DNA from: Pseudoselenomonas ruminantium
GTDB taxonomy: Bacteria; Bacillota; Negativicutes; Selenomonadales; Selenomonadaceae
Direction of reading: 5' to 3'
Assembly: GCF_900113715.1 (NCBI RefSeq)
Contig: NZ_FOQK01000008.1
Span: forward strand, 53,619-117,618
DNA: 64,000 nt
Below the pieces are notes generated by a model, which made no database searches, was not told where the DNA came from, and was given only the letters and a program-made list of their open reading frames with translations. A program made the position numbers and the translations under genes. Positions 9,643 through 18,306 of the stretch are shown here, one piece after another. Numbering within the stretch: the stretch's first letter is position 1; each line of letters opens with the position of its first letter.

Positions 9643-11025
9643 ATGCAACAGTCGGATACGATAAGCGCGATTGCGACCGCGCAGGGCGAAGGAGGCATCG
9701 GCATCATCCGCATCAGCGGGGAGCGGGCCATCGCAGTGGCCGACACGGTATTCCGCGCTGCCAGCGGCCGCAAGCTGGAAAGCTATGAGACGCAGCGGGC
9801 CGTTTTCGGCCATATCGTCGACGCAGCGGGTGAGACGGTCGATGAGGCGATGGTGCTTCTGATGCGCGCGCCCCATTCCTATACGAAAGAAGATGTGGTC
9901 GAACTGCAATGCCACGGCGGTGTGATGCCGCTGCGCAAGACCTTGGCGCTTACCTGGCAGGCAGGTGCCAGAGCTGCCGAGCGCGGTGAGTTCACGAAGC
10001 GCGCCTTTTTGAATGGGCGCCTCGATCTCACGCAGGCGCAGGCTGTCATGGATGTCATCAGTGCCAAGACGGAGAAGTCCCTCAAGATGGCTTCGGGCCA
10101 TCTTTCCGGTCACTTTTCCGCAGGTATCAAGGCGATGCGCCACGATATCCTCGGGCAGATTGCCCATCTGGAAGCAGCTATCGACTTTCCAGAGGATGAG
10201 GTCGACGATGTGGTGACCGATGAAGTAGAACGAAATGTGGTTGACGTGCGCAACAAGATCCGGAAGCTCCTCAAGACGGCCCATACGGGCCGCATCCTGC
10301 GTGAGGGGTTGATGACGGCGATCGTCGGCAAGCCGAACGTCGGCAAGTCGTCGCTGCTGAATGCCCTGCTGCGCGAGGAGCGGGCTATCGTGACGGATAT
10401 CCCGGGAACGACGCGTGACTCCATCGAGGAATATGCCAATATCGGCGGGGTGCCGCTGCGCATCATCGATACAGCTGGCATCCGGGCGACCGATGATATC
10501 GTCGAGAAGATCGGCGTAGACAAGGCGCGTGCCTATGTGGACGAAGCGTCCCTGATACTGGCCTTGTTCGATGGTTCGCGTGAGCTTTCGACAGAGGATG
10601 AGGAAATACTGGACCTCATCGCAGGCAAGGATGCGCTCGTCCTGCTGAACAAGACCGACTTGGCGCCTGTGCTGACCGCGGAGAAGCTGGCTGAGCGCAC
10701 GCAGGCACCTGTCATTGCCATAGCGACGGTCACGGAGCATGGTCTGGATGATCTGGCAGCGGCTATCCAGAAAAAAGTCTACGACAGCGGAATGGACAAT
10801 GGGGATGAAGGCAGCTTCGTGAACGATGAGCGGCAGGCTGAGATCCTGAGGCAGGCCGATGAGCATCTGGCCGCTGCCCTGCGGACGATCGGTGCAGGGC
10901 TCGGGCTTGATTTCATCTCCATCGACCTGCGCTCGGCCTGGGAAAAACTCGGGGAGCTTACGGGCGAGACTGTGGGCGAGGATATCATCAACGAGATATT
11001 CTCGAAATTCTGTATTGGAAAATAA
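9643..11025 (+). CDS. mnmE: tRNA modification GTPase MnmE
   Basis: GTPase that with MnmG installs the 5-carboxymethylaminomethyl group on wobble uridine of certain tRNAs. The 460-residue product has the tetrahydrofolate-binding N-terminal domain, an inserted G domain (GKPNVGKSS, DIPGTTRD, DTAGIR, NKTD) at about residues 225-375 and the C-terminal catalytic FCIGK motif at the very end. A GAGGAGG site stands before the ATG. Directly followed by its partner mnmG. Confidence 0.97.
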   Translation: MQQSDTISAIATAQGEGGIGIIRISGERAIAVADTVFRAASGRKLESYETQRAVFGHIVDAAGETVDEAMVLLMRAPHSYTKEDVVELQCHGGVMPLRKTLALTWQAGARAAERGEFTKRAFLNGRLDLTQAQAVMDVISAKTEKSLKMASGHLSGHFSAGIKAMRHDILGQIAHLEAAIDFPEDEVDDVVTDEVERNVVDVRNKIRKLLKTAHTGRILREGLMTAIVGKPNVGKSSLLNALLREERAIVTDIPGTTRDSIEEYANIGGVPLRIIDTAGIRATDDIVEKIGVDKARAYVDEASLILALFDGSRELSTEDEEILDLIAGKDALVLLNKTDLAPVLTAEKLAERTQAPVIAIATVTEHGLDDLAAAIQKKVYDSGMDNGDEGSFVNDERQAEILRQADEHLAAALRTIGAGLGLDFISIDLRSAWEKLGELTGETVGEDIINEIFSKFCIGK

Positions 11026-11051
11026 GATTCCGTAAGGAAAGGTGATATAGC

Positions 11052-12938
11052 TTGGATAAGAATATTTTTACGGCTGGCAGCTACGACGTCATCGTCGTCG
11101 GTGCTGGCCATGCAGGTGTCGAAGCTGCGCTGGCGGCAGCCCGTATCGGCTGCAAGACCCTCCTGGCGACACTGTCGATGGACAACATCGCGATGATGCC
11201 CTGCAACCCGTCGGTGGGCGGTCCGGCCAAGGGACACCTTGTGCGCGAGCTGGATGCGCTCGGCGGCGAGATGGGCGTCAATGCGGACAAGACCTGTATC
11301 CAGTTCCGTATGCTGAATACGGGCAAGGGCCCGGCTGTCCATGCCCTGCGTGCGCAGGCCGACAAGAAGCTCTATCAGTACACGATGAAGGAGACTTGTG
11401 AGCAGACGGAAAACCTCGATGTCAAACAGATCCTCATCGACAGGCTGCTGGTCGAGGATGGCAAGGTGACAGGCGTACAGGTCGAGACGGGAGAAATCTA
11501 TGAAGGCAAGGCTGTCATCATGGCGACGGGAACGTATCTGAGGGGACGCATCATCATTGGTGAGCATACCTATACGGGAGGCCCGAACGGCCAGCGTGCA
11601 GCGATGAAGTTCTCCGATTCGCTGCAGGCGGCAGGTGTCAGGCTCATGCGTTTCAAGACGGGAACGCCGGCGCGCGTCGATGCCCGCACCCTCGATTACA
11701 GCAAGATGGAAATCCAGCCGGGCGATGAGGAGTGCCGCAACTTCTCCTTTATGAGCGATGTCACGACGCGTGAGCAGACGCCGTGCTGGCTTACCTATAC
11801 GAATGCAAAGACGCATAAAATCCTGCGTGATAATATGCACCGGGCACCGATGGCCAATGGTATCATTGAGGGGATCGGTCCGCGCTACTGCCCGTCGATC
11901 GAGACAAAAATCCTGCGCTTTCCCGATAAGGAGAGACATCAGCTGTTCCTTGAACCTGAGGGGTTGCATACGAATGAAGTCTATGTGCAGGGCATGTCGA
12001 CGAGTATGCCCATGGATGTACAGCTGGAGTTCCTGCATACGATTCCGGGGCTGGAGCATGCCAGGGTCATGCGGGCGGGCTATGCCATCGAATATGACTG
12101 CATCGATCCGACGCAGCTCAAACCGACACTGGAATTCAAGGCCATCCAGGGCTTCTTCTCGGCTGGTCAGGCCAATGGCACCTCGGGCTATGAGGAGGCA
12201 GCGGCGCAGGGAATCATCGCTGGCATTAATGCCGCGATGTTCATCAAGGGCGAGGAGCCGCTGGTACTGAAGCGCAGTGATGCCTATATCGGCGTGCTGA
12301 TCGATGACCTCGTGACGAAGGGGACGAATGAGCCGTACCGCATCATGACGAGCCGGGCGGAGTACCGCCTGCTGCTGCGCCAGGACAATGCCGATGCCCG
12401 GCTGACGCCGCTGGGCCGCCGGGTAGGCCTCGTGCAGGATGACCGCTGGGAGCGCTTCACGCGCAAGCAAGCGGCAATCAAAGACGCCATGGAATACCTG
12501 CGCCAGCACTCCATCAATCCGACGCAGGAGATCAAGGATAAACTGGCGGCAGCGGACATTGAGCCCATCCGCAATGCGACGAGCTTCTATGAGCTGCTGC
12601 GCCGCCCGGATGTCGGCTATGCCAAGCTCCAGCAAGTATTCGATCTGCCGGAGCTGGCAGATGAAGTGCGGCAGCAGGTAGAGATCTCGATCACCTATGA
12701 GGGATATATCAAGAAGCAGCTCGAACAGGTCGAGCATATGGAGAAGCTGGAAGAGAAATTGCTGCCGGAAGATATCGACTATGCACAGGTACCAAGCCTG
12801 CGCGATGAGGGCCGCGAGAAGCTCGCGCAGATCCGGCCGCGCTCCGTGGGCCAGGCCAGCCGCATCAGCGGCGTTTCGCCAGCGGATATCTCCGTGCTGC
12901 TCGTCTGGCTGGAGCAGCAGCGGCGCATGGGAAGATAA
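11052..12938 (+). CDS. mnmG: tRNA uridine-34 modification enzyme MnmG (GidA)
   Basis: FAD-dependent partner of MnmE, 628 residues. The N-terminus shows the Rossmann dinucleotide-binding motif [17 protein letters not shown], then the GidA signatures [16 protein letters not shown] and [14 protein letters not shown]. The start codon is TTG at 11052, preceded by AAGGAAAGGTG. The order mnmE-mnmG-rsmG is the classic origin-proximal one. Confidence 0.97.
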   Translation: MDKNIFTAGSYDVIVVGAGHAGVEAALAAARIGCKTLLATLSMDNIAMMPCNPSVGGPAKGHLVRELDALGGEMGVNADKTCIQFRMLNTGKGPAVHALRAQADKKLYQYTMKETCEQTENLDVKQILIDRLLVEDGKVTGVQVETGEIYEGKAVIMATGTYLRGRIIIGEHTYTGGPNGQRAAMKFSDSLQAAGVRLMRFKTGTPARVDARTLDYSKMEIQPGDEECRNFSFMSDVTTREQTPCWLTYTNAKTHKILRDNMHRAPMANGIIEGIGPRYCPSIETKILRFPDKERHQLFLEPEGLHTNEVYVQGMSTSMPMDVQLEFLHTIPGLEHARVMRAGYAIEYDCIDPTQLKPTLEFKAIQGFFSAGQANGTSGYEEAAAQGIIAGINAAMFIKGEEPLVLKRSDAYIGVLIDDLVTKGTNEPYRIMTSRAEYRLLLRQDNADARLTPLGRRVGLVQDDRWERFTRKQAAIKDAMEYLRQHSINPTQEIKDKLAAADIEPIRNATSFYELLRRPDVGYAKLQQVFDLPELADEVRQQVEISITYEGYIKKQLEQVEHMEKLEEKLLPEDIDYAQVPSLRDEGREKLAQIRPRSVGQASRISGVSPADISVLLVWLEQQRRMGR

Positions 12939-12956
12939 CAGGCGGGAGGATAAGAT

Positions 12957-13670
12957 ATGTTTATCGAGGAAATGAAGAAAGCTGCATCTGGCTATGGCAT
13001 TGAGCTTTCGGAAAAGCAGCTAGAGCAGTTCAACCGGTACTATGAATTGCTCGTCGAGTGGAATAAGGTCATGAATCTCACGGCCATCACAGAGCCGCAT
13101 GAGGTGGCTGTCAAGCATATGATCGATTCGCTTACGGCCTATGATGCTTCGCTGTTCACAGAGGGGGCAACGGTGATTGATGTAGGCACTGGCGCAGGCT
13201 TTCCTGGCCTGCCGCTCAAGATTTTCGCACCAGGGATCAAGCTGACGCTGATGGATTCGCTGAACAAGCGTGTCAGATTCCTGCAGACTGTCGTCGATGA
13301 GCTCGGGCTGCAGGATGTCGCCTGTGTCCATGCCCGGGCGGAGGAAGGTGCGCGCAACAAAGCTTATCGTGAGCAGTTTGACATCGCGGTATCGCGCGCG
13401 GTCGCCCGCCTGCCGATCCTGGCTGAGTATTGCCTGCCCTTTGTAAGACGCGGCGGTCATTTCCTCGCGCTGAAGGGCATGCAGTATCAGGAGGAGGAAC
13501 AGGAGGCTGTCAAGGCCATCAAAGTGATGGGGGGCAGTGACACGCAGACGCGTCCGGTGAAACTGCCGGGCCTTGAGGATGTCCGTGCTGTCATCGACAT
13601 CACGAAGGGCATGCCGACACCGAAAGCCTATCCGCGCAAGGCTGGGACTCCGGCCAAGAACCCACTATGA
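12957..13670 (+). CDS. rsmG: 16S rRNA (guanine-N7) methyltransferase RsmG (GidB)
   Basis: SAM-dependent methyltransferase acting on G527 (E. coli numbering) of 16S rRNA. The 237-residue product has the SAM-binding motif VIDVGTGAGFPGLPLKI and a C-terminal segment rich in K/R/P. GGGAGGA precedes the ATG. In many Firmicutes parA/parB follow; here they lie about 21 kb further on, beyond metabolic genes and the replicon-like island. Confidence 0.96.
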   Translation: MFIEEMKKAASGYGIELSEKQLEQFNRYYELLVEWNKVMNLTAITEPHEVAVKHMIDSLTAYDASLFTEGATVIDVGTGAGFPGLPLKIFAPGIKLTLMDSLNKRVRFLQTVVDELGLQDVACVHARAEEGARNKAYREQFDIAVSRAVARLPILAEYCLPFVRRGGHFLALKGMQYQEEEQEAVKAIKVMGGSDTQTRPVKLPGLEDVRAVIDITKGMPTPKAYPRKAGTPAKNPL

Positions 13671-13676
13671 GATATG

Positions 13677-13702
13677 CCTTCCCTGCGGGGAAGGTTTATT
13701 TT
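13677..13702 (+). terminator. Terminator after rsmG
   Basis: CCTTCCC-TGC-GGGGAAGG followed by TTTATTTTTT; ends the mnmE-mnmG-rsmG unit. Confidence 0.8.
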
Positions 13703-13773
13703 TTGTTATAAATAGAGTGAAAATTCTGCTATAATAAGGGTAAAGGAAAATGGACAAGGAGAGGGGGATCTTT

Positions 13774-15258
13774 ATGCGGATGAATCTACTGGCGGAGACG
13801 GGACGCTGCTTGCTTTGCCTGGCCCCTGCCTGCACGGCAGCTTGCCCTCAGGGGATAGATGCTGGGCGCATCTTGCGGGCGGTGCAGTTTGAAAATAGTG
13901 CAGGCGCAGGCCGGATCCTTGGTGATAAGACGTGCCAGGATTGTGATGCTCCCTGTGAAACCGCCTGCCGCCGTGGACAGTTGGACTATCCGGTACATAT
14001 CAAGGATGTCATGCAGGCTGTGGCAGATAGAAAGCCAGAGGAGCATAACAGTATCAGCGGGAACGTTTTGGCGCTTGACTTCATGGGAGTTGCCTGCGAA
14101 AATCCGTTTTTCCTGTCCTCTTCGGTGGTGGGCAGCAGCTACGAGATGGTGGCGCGGGCTTTTCGCCTTGGCTGGGCAGGCGTAAGTTATAAAACGATAA
14201 CGAAGATTGATATCTGCGAGGCGTCGCCGCGCTATGCAGCATTGGCAAAGGATGGTACGCCGTTTGTAGGGTTCAAGAATATTGAACAACTTTCGGACTG
14301 TTCTTATGAAGAGAATCTGGAGATATTGCATCGGCTCAAGCAGGAGTTTCCCAGTAAGGTCATCGTGGCCTCAATCATGGGCAGCAATGTCGAAGAATGG
14401 GAGCAGATGGCGGCCGATATGGAGCGCGCGGGAGCGGATATCATCGAGTGCAATTTTTCCTGCCCACAGATGGTAGGGGAAAAGCTCGGCGCGGAAATCG
14501 GCGAGAATCCGGATTTTGTGGCGATGTATACTGCGGCTGTGTGCCGCGGCACGCGCTTGCCCGTGCTGGCGAAGATGACGCCGAATATCACGCATATGGA
14601 AGTACCGGCTAGAGCAGCTATCCGCTCTGGTGCTGATGGCATTGCGGCCATCAATACGATCAAGAGCATTATGAACATCAATCTGGATAGCTATGCTTCG
14701 GAGCCGGATGTACAGGGAAAATGCGCGGAGGGCGGCTATTCGGGCAAGGCGGTCAAACCGATTGCCCTGCGCTTCATCAATGACCTGAAGCAGGATAAGG
14801 AGCTCGGGGCCATCCCGATAAGCGGCATGGGCGGCATCGAGAATTGGCGTGATGCCGCAGAATTCCTGGCACTAGGATGTGGGAACCTGCAGGTCACCAC
14901 GGCGGTCATGCAGTATGGATATCGCATCATCGAAGATCTCACGGAAGGACTTGCAGGCTATATCGATCAGATGGGCATGGCGTCGGTAAGCGAGCTTATC
15001 GGGCGTGCCCTGCCGCACATCGTCCGGCCAGAGGCGCTCAATCGCGAGACCATCGAGTACCCGAGATTCCAGCGCAGCCAATGCATTTCCTGCGGACGCT
15101 GCGTGATTTCCTGCCAGGATGGCGGTCATCAAGCCCTGCATCTGGATGGAAGGGGTCTGCCTGTGCTGGATCCTAAGCGTTGTGTCGGCTGTCATCTATG
15201 CCGCCTGATCTGCCCTGCCGATGCTGTTTCGGCCGGGAAACGGGTAGCAAAAGGATAG
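13774..15258 (+). CDS. PreA-like dihydropyrimidine dehydrogenase, Fe-S fused
   Basis: A 494-residue flavoprotein. About residues 1-85 form a GltD/PreT-type double Fe-S domain with Cys-rich segments (CLLCLAPACTAACPQG, CQDCDAPCETACRRG). Residues 95-410 are a dihydroorotate/dihydropyrimidine dehydrogenase FMN barrel (FFLSSSVVGSSYEM, IIECNFSCPQM, NTIKSI, SGMGGI). The C-terminus carries two 4Fe-4S motifs (CISCGRCVISC, CVGCHLCRLICP). PreA normally works with PreT, which brings FAD and NAD(P)H sites; no such partner is adjacent, so the electron donor is unknown. The ATG at 13774 has a strong purine-rich GGAGAGGGGG site; an ATG at 13750 is possible. Substrate not determined. Confidence 0.8.
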   Translation: MRMNLLAETGRCLLCLAPACTAACPQGIDAGRILRAVQFENSAGAGRILGDKTCQDCDAPCETACRRGQLDYPVHIKDVMQAVADRKPEEHNSISGNVLALDFMGVACENPFFLSSSVVGSSYEMVARAFRLGWAGVSYKTITKIDICEASPRYAALAKDGTPFVGFKNIEQLSDCSYEENLEILHRLKQEFPSKVIVASIMGSNVEEWEQMAADMERAGADIIECNFSCPQMVGEKLGAEIGENPDFVAMYTAAVCRGTRLPVLAKMTPNITHMEVPARAAIRSGADGIAAINTIKSIMNINLDSYASEPDVQGKCAEGGYSGKAVKPIALRFINDLKQDKELGAIPISGMGGIENWRDAAEFLALGCGNLQVTTAVMQYGYRIIEDLTEGLAGYIDQMGMASVSELIGRALPHIVRPEALNRETIEYPRFQRSQCISCGRCVISCQDGGHQALHLDGRGLPVLDPKRCVGCHLCRLICPADAVSAGKRVAKG

Positions 15259-15266
15259 GCTGGATT

Positions 15267-15282
15267 TGTTTCACGTGGAACA
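15267..15282. promoter_or_regulatory. parS site 1
   Basis: TGTTTCACGTGGAACA, one base from the palindromic ParB-binding consensus TGTTTCACGTGAAACA. It lies between the PreA-like gene stop and its terminator. One of five such sites in the window. Confidence 0.85.
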
Positions 15283-15296
15283 TATTTTGTGGTTTG

Positions 15297-15324
15297 CGGC
15301 AGGGAAAATCCCTGCCGATTTTTT
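15297..15324 (+). terminator. Terminator after PreA-like gene
   Basis: CGGCAGGGA-AAA-TCCCTGCCG followed by ATTTTTT. Confidence 0.85.
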
Positions 15325-15410
15325 ATGATGTTGCAGAAAAAAGAGAGGAAATTTTTGTCTGCATAGAGAATTTAACAGATAGTGAGTATGACTGATTTTG
15401 AGGTGATAGG

Positions 15411-15971
15411 ATGAAAAAAATCGCGTTTATCTGCATAGCAGGTTTATTGATTTCTTTGTGTTCCAGTGTGGCGGTACAGGCGGCAGAAACTGATACTGCG
15501 AAAAGTACTTCCAAGGAGAGCCAGGAAAAGCAGAAGCAGGAGCGCTATGTCTTGCTGCTCAAGGATAATGGCTTCGCTTATTATCTGGATACGAAGAATG
15601 TGCGTTGGATGAAGATTCCGTATTCGGAAACCGAAAATATCGTGGATGCTTGGGTGCGGCTGGTGAAGATCGATGATGATGGGGAGTATAGCTACCCACC
15701 GAAATATTTCCTCAGCCATTATTACATCCGACCGAAGACACGGCAGATTCAATTCCTCAGTGAGCTTGAGGTCACGGGGCGGCCGGACAATGCCATCACG
15801 GAGCGTCCGTACAGCTCGCTGCATTGGGAGAATCTGGTGCCGGGCTCCATTGAGGATGATATCTATCATGGCGTATTGAAGGTCATGAAGGACAGGAATG
15901 TCGGCGGCTCAAGCGGAGACAACATGAGCTTCCGCGATGCAATCGAGGAATATTTGCGGATATCGCTGTAA
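15411..15971 (+). CDS. Secreted protein of unknown function
   Basis: A 186-residue protein with a clear Sec signal peptide (MKKIAFICIAGLLISLCSS, cleavage probably after VQAA near residue 25). The mature part begins with a charged, disordered-looking stretch, then a folded region rich in aromatic residues (YVLLLKDNGFAYYLD, YPPKYFLSHYYI). No family is recognised. AGGTGATAGG precedes the ATG. It lies 88 bp upstream of the GGDEF-EAL gene on the same strand; whether they share a transcript or function cannot be told. Confidence 0.8.
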   Translation: MKKIAFICIAGLLISLCSSVAVQAAETDTAKSTSKESQEKQKQERYVLLLKDNGFAYYLDTKNVRWMKIPYSETENIVDAWVRLVKIDDDGEYSYPPKYFLSHYYIRPKTRQIQFLSELEVTGRPDNAITERPYSSLHWENLVPGSIEDDIYHGVLKVMKDRNVGGSSGDNMSFRDAIEEYLRISL

Positions 15972-15983
15972 CGTTGTTAATAT

Positions 15984-16037
15984 TTATCCACAAAAATATA
16001 AACATATCCACAGTTTAGTGGATATATATGTGGATAA
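15984..16037. promoter_or_regulatory. DnaA-box cluster before GGDEF-EAL gene
   Basis: Three DnaA-box 9-mers in 54 bp: TTATCCACA at 15984-15992, ATATCCACA (one mismatch) at 16004-16012, and TGTGGATAA (perfect, opposite strand) at 16029-16037. They lie between the secreted-protein stop and the ATG at 16060, about 9 kb from oriC. This suggests direct DnaA control of the downstream gene or a DnaA-titrating site. Confidence 0.65.
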
Positions 16038-16059
16038 CTTCGAGAATGAGAGCGTCATC

Positions 16060-18213
16060 ATGAAAGATTTTATTCGCAAGAACCAAACGGATGAAGTTAC
16101 GGGGCTGTTTACCATGATGTATTTCATGGAGGATGCCCATTATTTACTACGCGAAGATGCAAGTGGCAATATCGCGTTTCTGTATTTTGATGTCGAGAAT
16201 TTCAAGGAGTACAACTTAAAGTATGGGTTCCAAGGCGGCAATAAGTTCCTGCGCCGCATAGCCAGCATTCTGCGCGATGCTTTCCCTGATGCGCTGCTGG
16301 CCCGTCTCAACGACGATCATTTCATGGTCGCTGTCGAGAACAAGAATATCGAGCTGCGGCTGGAGTATATCCGTCAGGCTGTCCATGACTTCGACCAGAA
16401 TCTCGCGATGGAGGTCAAGGCAGGACTTTATGTGCCTGCGGCAGGGATACAGGATGTGGCGCTGATCATGGACAGGGCCAAGCTGGCCTGTGAGAACGTC
16501 AAGGGAAGATACGACAAAGGCTGGGATGTCTTTGATGCCTCGCTGGAGGAGAAACTGCGGCTCAAGAACTATGTCGTGAGCAATTTCTACCGTGCGCTCG
16601 AGCATCATGATATCGAGATCTGGTACCAGCCGGAAATCCGGACGATGACGCGGCAGGTCATCGGCTTTGAGGCTTTGGCGCGCTGGCGGTCGCCGGAACA
16701 TGGGATGATCCCGCCGAATTTCTTCATCGAGGTGCTGGAGAGTGCACATCTCATCCATAAACTGGATCTCTATATCATCCGTGAGGCCTGTGAGGATTTC
16801 CGGCGTGTGCGTGAGCATGGGCAGGGCTGGCAGGAGGCACGCATATCGGTAAATCTGTCGCGGCTGGATTTCCAGCTGACGGACATATTTGCCGATATCG
16901 AGCGCATCCGTCAGGAATATAAGGTAGACTGTGACCGCTTGCGGCTCGAGATAACGGAGAGCGCGCTGAGCGAGGATGACAGCAATCTGATGGAGCAGGT
17001 GGCCCGCTTCCAGGCCGCAGGCTATGAGGTCTGGATGGATGATTTCGGCAGTGGCTATTCGTCCCTCAATACCCTCAAGGAATACGATTTTGATATGATA
17101 AAGCTCGATATGCGCTTCCTGCGTGACTTTGGGAAGAATCGCAAGGCGGGCATCATCATCCAGTCCCTTGTGGATATGGCAAAGAAGATCGGCATGCATA
17201 CGCTGGCCGAAGGCGTGGAGACGGAGGAGCAATATGAATTCCTGAAGTGCATAGGCTGTGAAGCCTGCCAGGGGTACCTCTTCGGCAAGCCGCAGCCCTT
17301 GGCACCAGCTGCCGATTCGTATGCGAAGAAGGATAGTACGCTGACGTTCGAACCGTTGGATTCCTCGGAATACTATCAGCAGGTAAGCAGTGTCAATGTG
17401 CTCAGCAGTTTTCCGCTGCATATGGAGGCGGAGCGTACGGGGCATATCAGCCAGCTGCCACTGGCCATCGTGGAGCAGGGCGATACGCGTGACAGCTTCA
17501 GCTATCTCTATGTGAACAAGGCGTACTGGGAGTATCTGAGGGGAATAGGGCTGGCTTCGCTGGAGGAGGTTGTCGCACGGTACCGGAGCGGCCGTGAGCA
17601 TCGTGACCGCATGATGGAGCGGCTGCTCGTACGGTGCCGTCAGTCGGGGATGGAGGAGAATGCCGATTTTTCCATCAATGGCAATTTCTGCAAGATCCAT
17701 TGCCGTCACATCGCGACGGATCCTGTGCGTGATGTCCATGCCTTTGTGGTAGCACCTGTGAATCTTTCAGCACAGCGGCAGCGTGATGCAGTGGATGTAC
17801 ATGCGGCACTCTGGCATATCATGTCCATATTTACCCGCATCGATTTCCTGTCCAGTGCCGGACGGGCGGAGAATGTGTATATCGATGAGACGCAGAACCG
17901 CATCACGACGGAAGTCGATTCGGTGAAGGGCAGCCTGGAGCTCTATGCTGACCGCTACATTGTCCCTGAGGAGCGTGAGGCGTTCTTGGCGTTCTATGAT
18001 ATGACGCGGCTGGCGGAGCGGCAGGAGCAGGTAAGGCGCGATCACTTCACGGCCTTTTTCCACTCGCGCAATGACGCTGGTGAGGTACGGCTCAAGATCT
18101 ATCTGCTGATACCGTTCCAGCTGGGCGGCATAGACTGCTGCCTATCCTGTGTGCGCGATATGGATGGGGTCAGCAGCCTGAATCCCGTGACACCGGGTGA
18201 GGTGCTGGATTGA
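16060..18213 (+). CDS. GGDEF-EAL protein, probable c-di-GMP phosphodiesterase
   Basis: A 717-residue cytoplasmic protein without membrane segments. The N-terminal diguanylate-cyclase-like domain (about residues 20-160) has LNDDHF where GG(D/E)EF should be, so cyclase activity is probably lost. The EAL domain (about 190-430) keeps the key residues: FEALARW near 203, the SVNLSR asparagine, LEITESAL, MDDFGSGYSS, the Lys of IKLD and AEGVE. Hydrolysis of c-di-GMP is therefore plausible. The last 280 residues look like degenerate sensory/PAS-type domains and were not assigned. The ATG at 16060 was chosen because homology begins just after it; an in-frame GTG at 16030 lies inside a DnaA box. Confidence 0.88.
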   Translation: MKDFIRKNQTDEVTGLFTMMYFMEDAHYLLREDASGNIAFLYFDVENFKEYNLKYGFQGGNKFLRRIASILRDAFPDALLARLNDDHFMVAVENKNIELRLEYIRQAVHDFDQNLAMEVKAGLYVPAAGIQDVALIMDRAKLACENVKGRYDKGWDVFDASLEEKLRLKNYVVSNFYRALEHHDIEIWYQPEIRTMTRQVIGFEALARWRSPEHGMIPPNFFIEVLESAHLIHKLDLYIIREACEDFRRVREHGQGWQEARISVNLSRLDFQLTDIFADIERIRQEYKVDCDRLRLEITESALSEDDSNLMEQVARFQAAGYEVWMDDFGSGYSSLNTLKEYDFDMIKLDMRFLRDFGKNRKAGIIIQSLVDMAKKIGMHTLAEGVETEEQYEFLKCIGCEACQGYLFGKPQPLAPAADSYAKKDSTLTFEPLDSSEYYQQVSSVNVLSSFPLHMEAERTGHISQLPLAIVEQGDTRDSFSYLYVNKAYWEYLRGIGLASLEEVVARYRSGREHRDRMMERLLVRCRQSGMEENADFSINGNFCKIHCRHIATDPVRDVHAFVVAPVNLSAQRQRDAVDVHAALWHIMSIFTRIDFLSSAGRAENVYIDETQNRITTEVDSVKGSLELYADRYIVPEEREAFLAFYDMTRLAERQEQVRRDHFTAFFHSRNDAGEVRLKIYLLIPFQLGGIDCCLSCVRDMDGVSSLNPVTPGEVLD

Positions 18214-18226
18214 ATCCTAGCAATGT

Positions 18227-18267
18227 AAAAGGTGCTGGTCAAGAATCATTCTTGACCAGCACCTTTT
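18227..18267. terminator. Bidirectional terminator
   Basis: Perfect long inverted repeat AAAAGGTGCTGGTCAAGAA / TTCTTGACCAGCACCTTTT with loop TCA, between the convergent GGDEF-EAL and AICAR transformylase genes. A and T runs on both sides suit termination in both directions. Confidence 0.9.
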
Positions 18268-18306
18268 GTGTGTATGTGTAAGAACGGGGTAACGATAGAA
18301 TAGGCC

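Noticed and set aside
10779..12737. Long open frame on the minus strand opposite mnmG and the end of mnmE
   Set aside because: It is antisense to strongly conserved genes and its translation resembles nothing; it arises from codon bias of the GC-rich sense strand. The same holds for 5630-6826 opposite dnaA, 16216-17739 opposite the EAL gene, 31654-33633 opposite metH and 41724-43436 opposite the GltD fusion.
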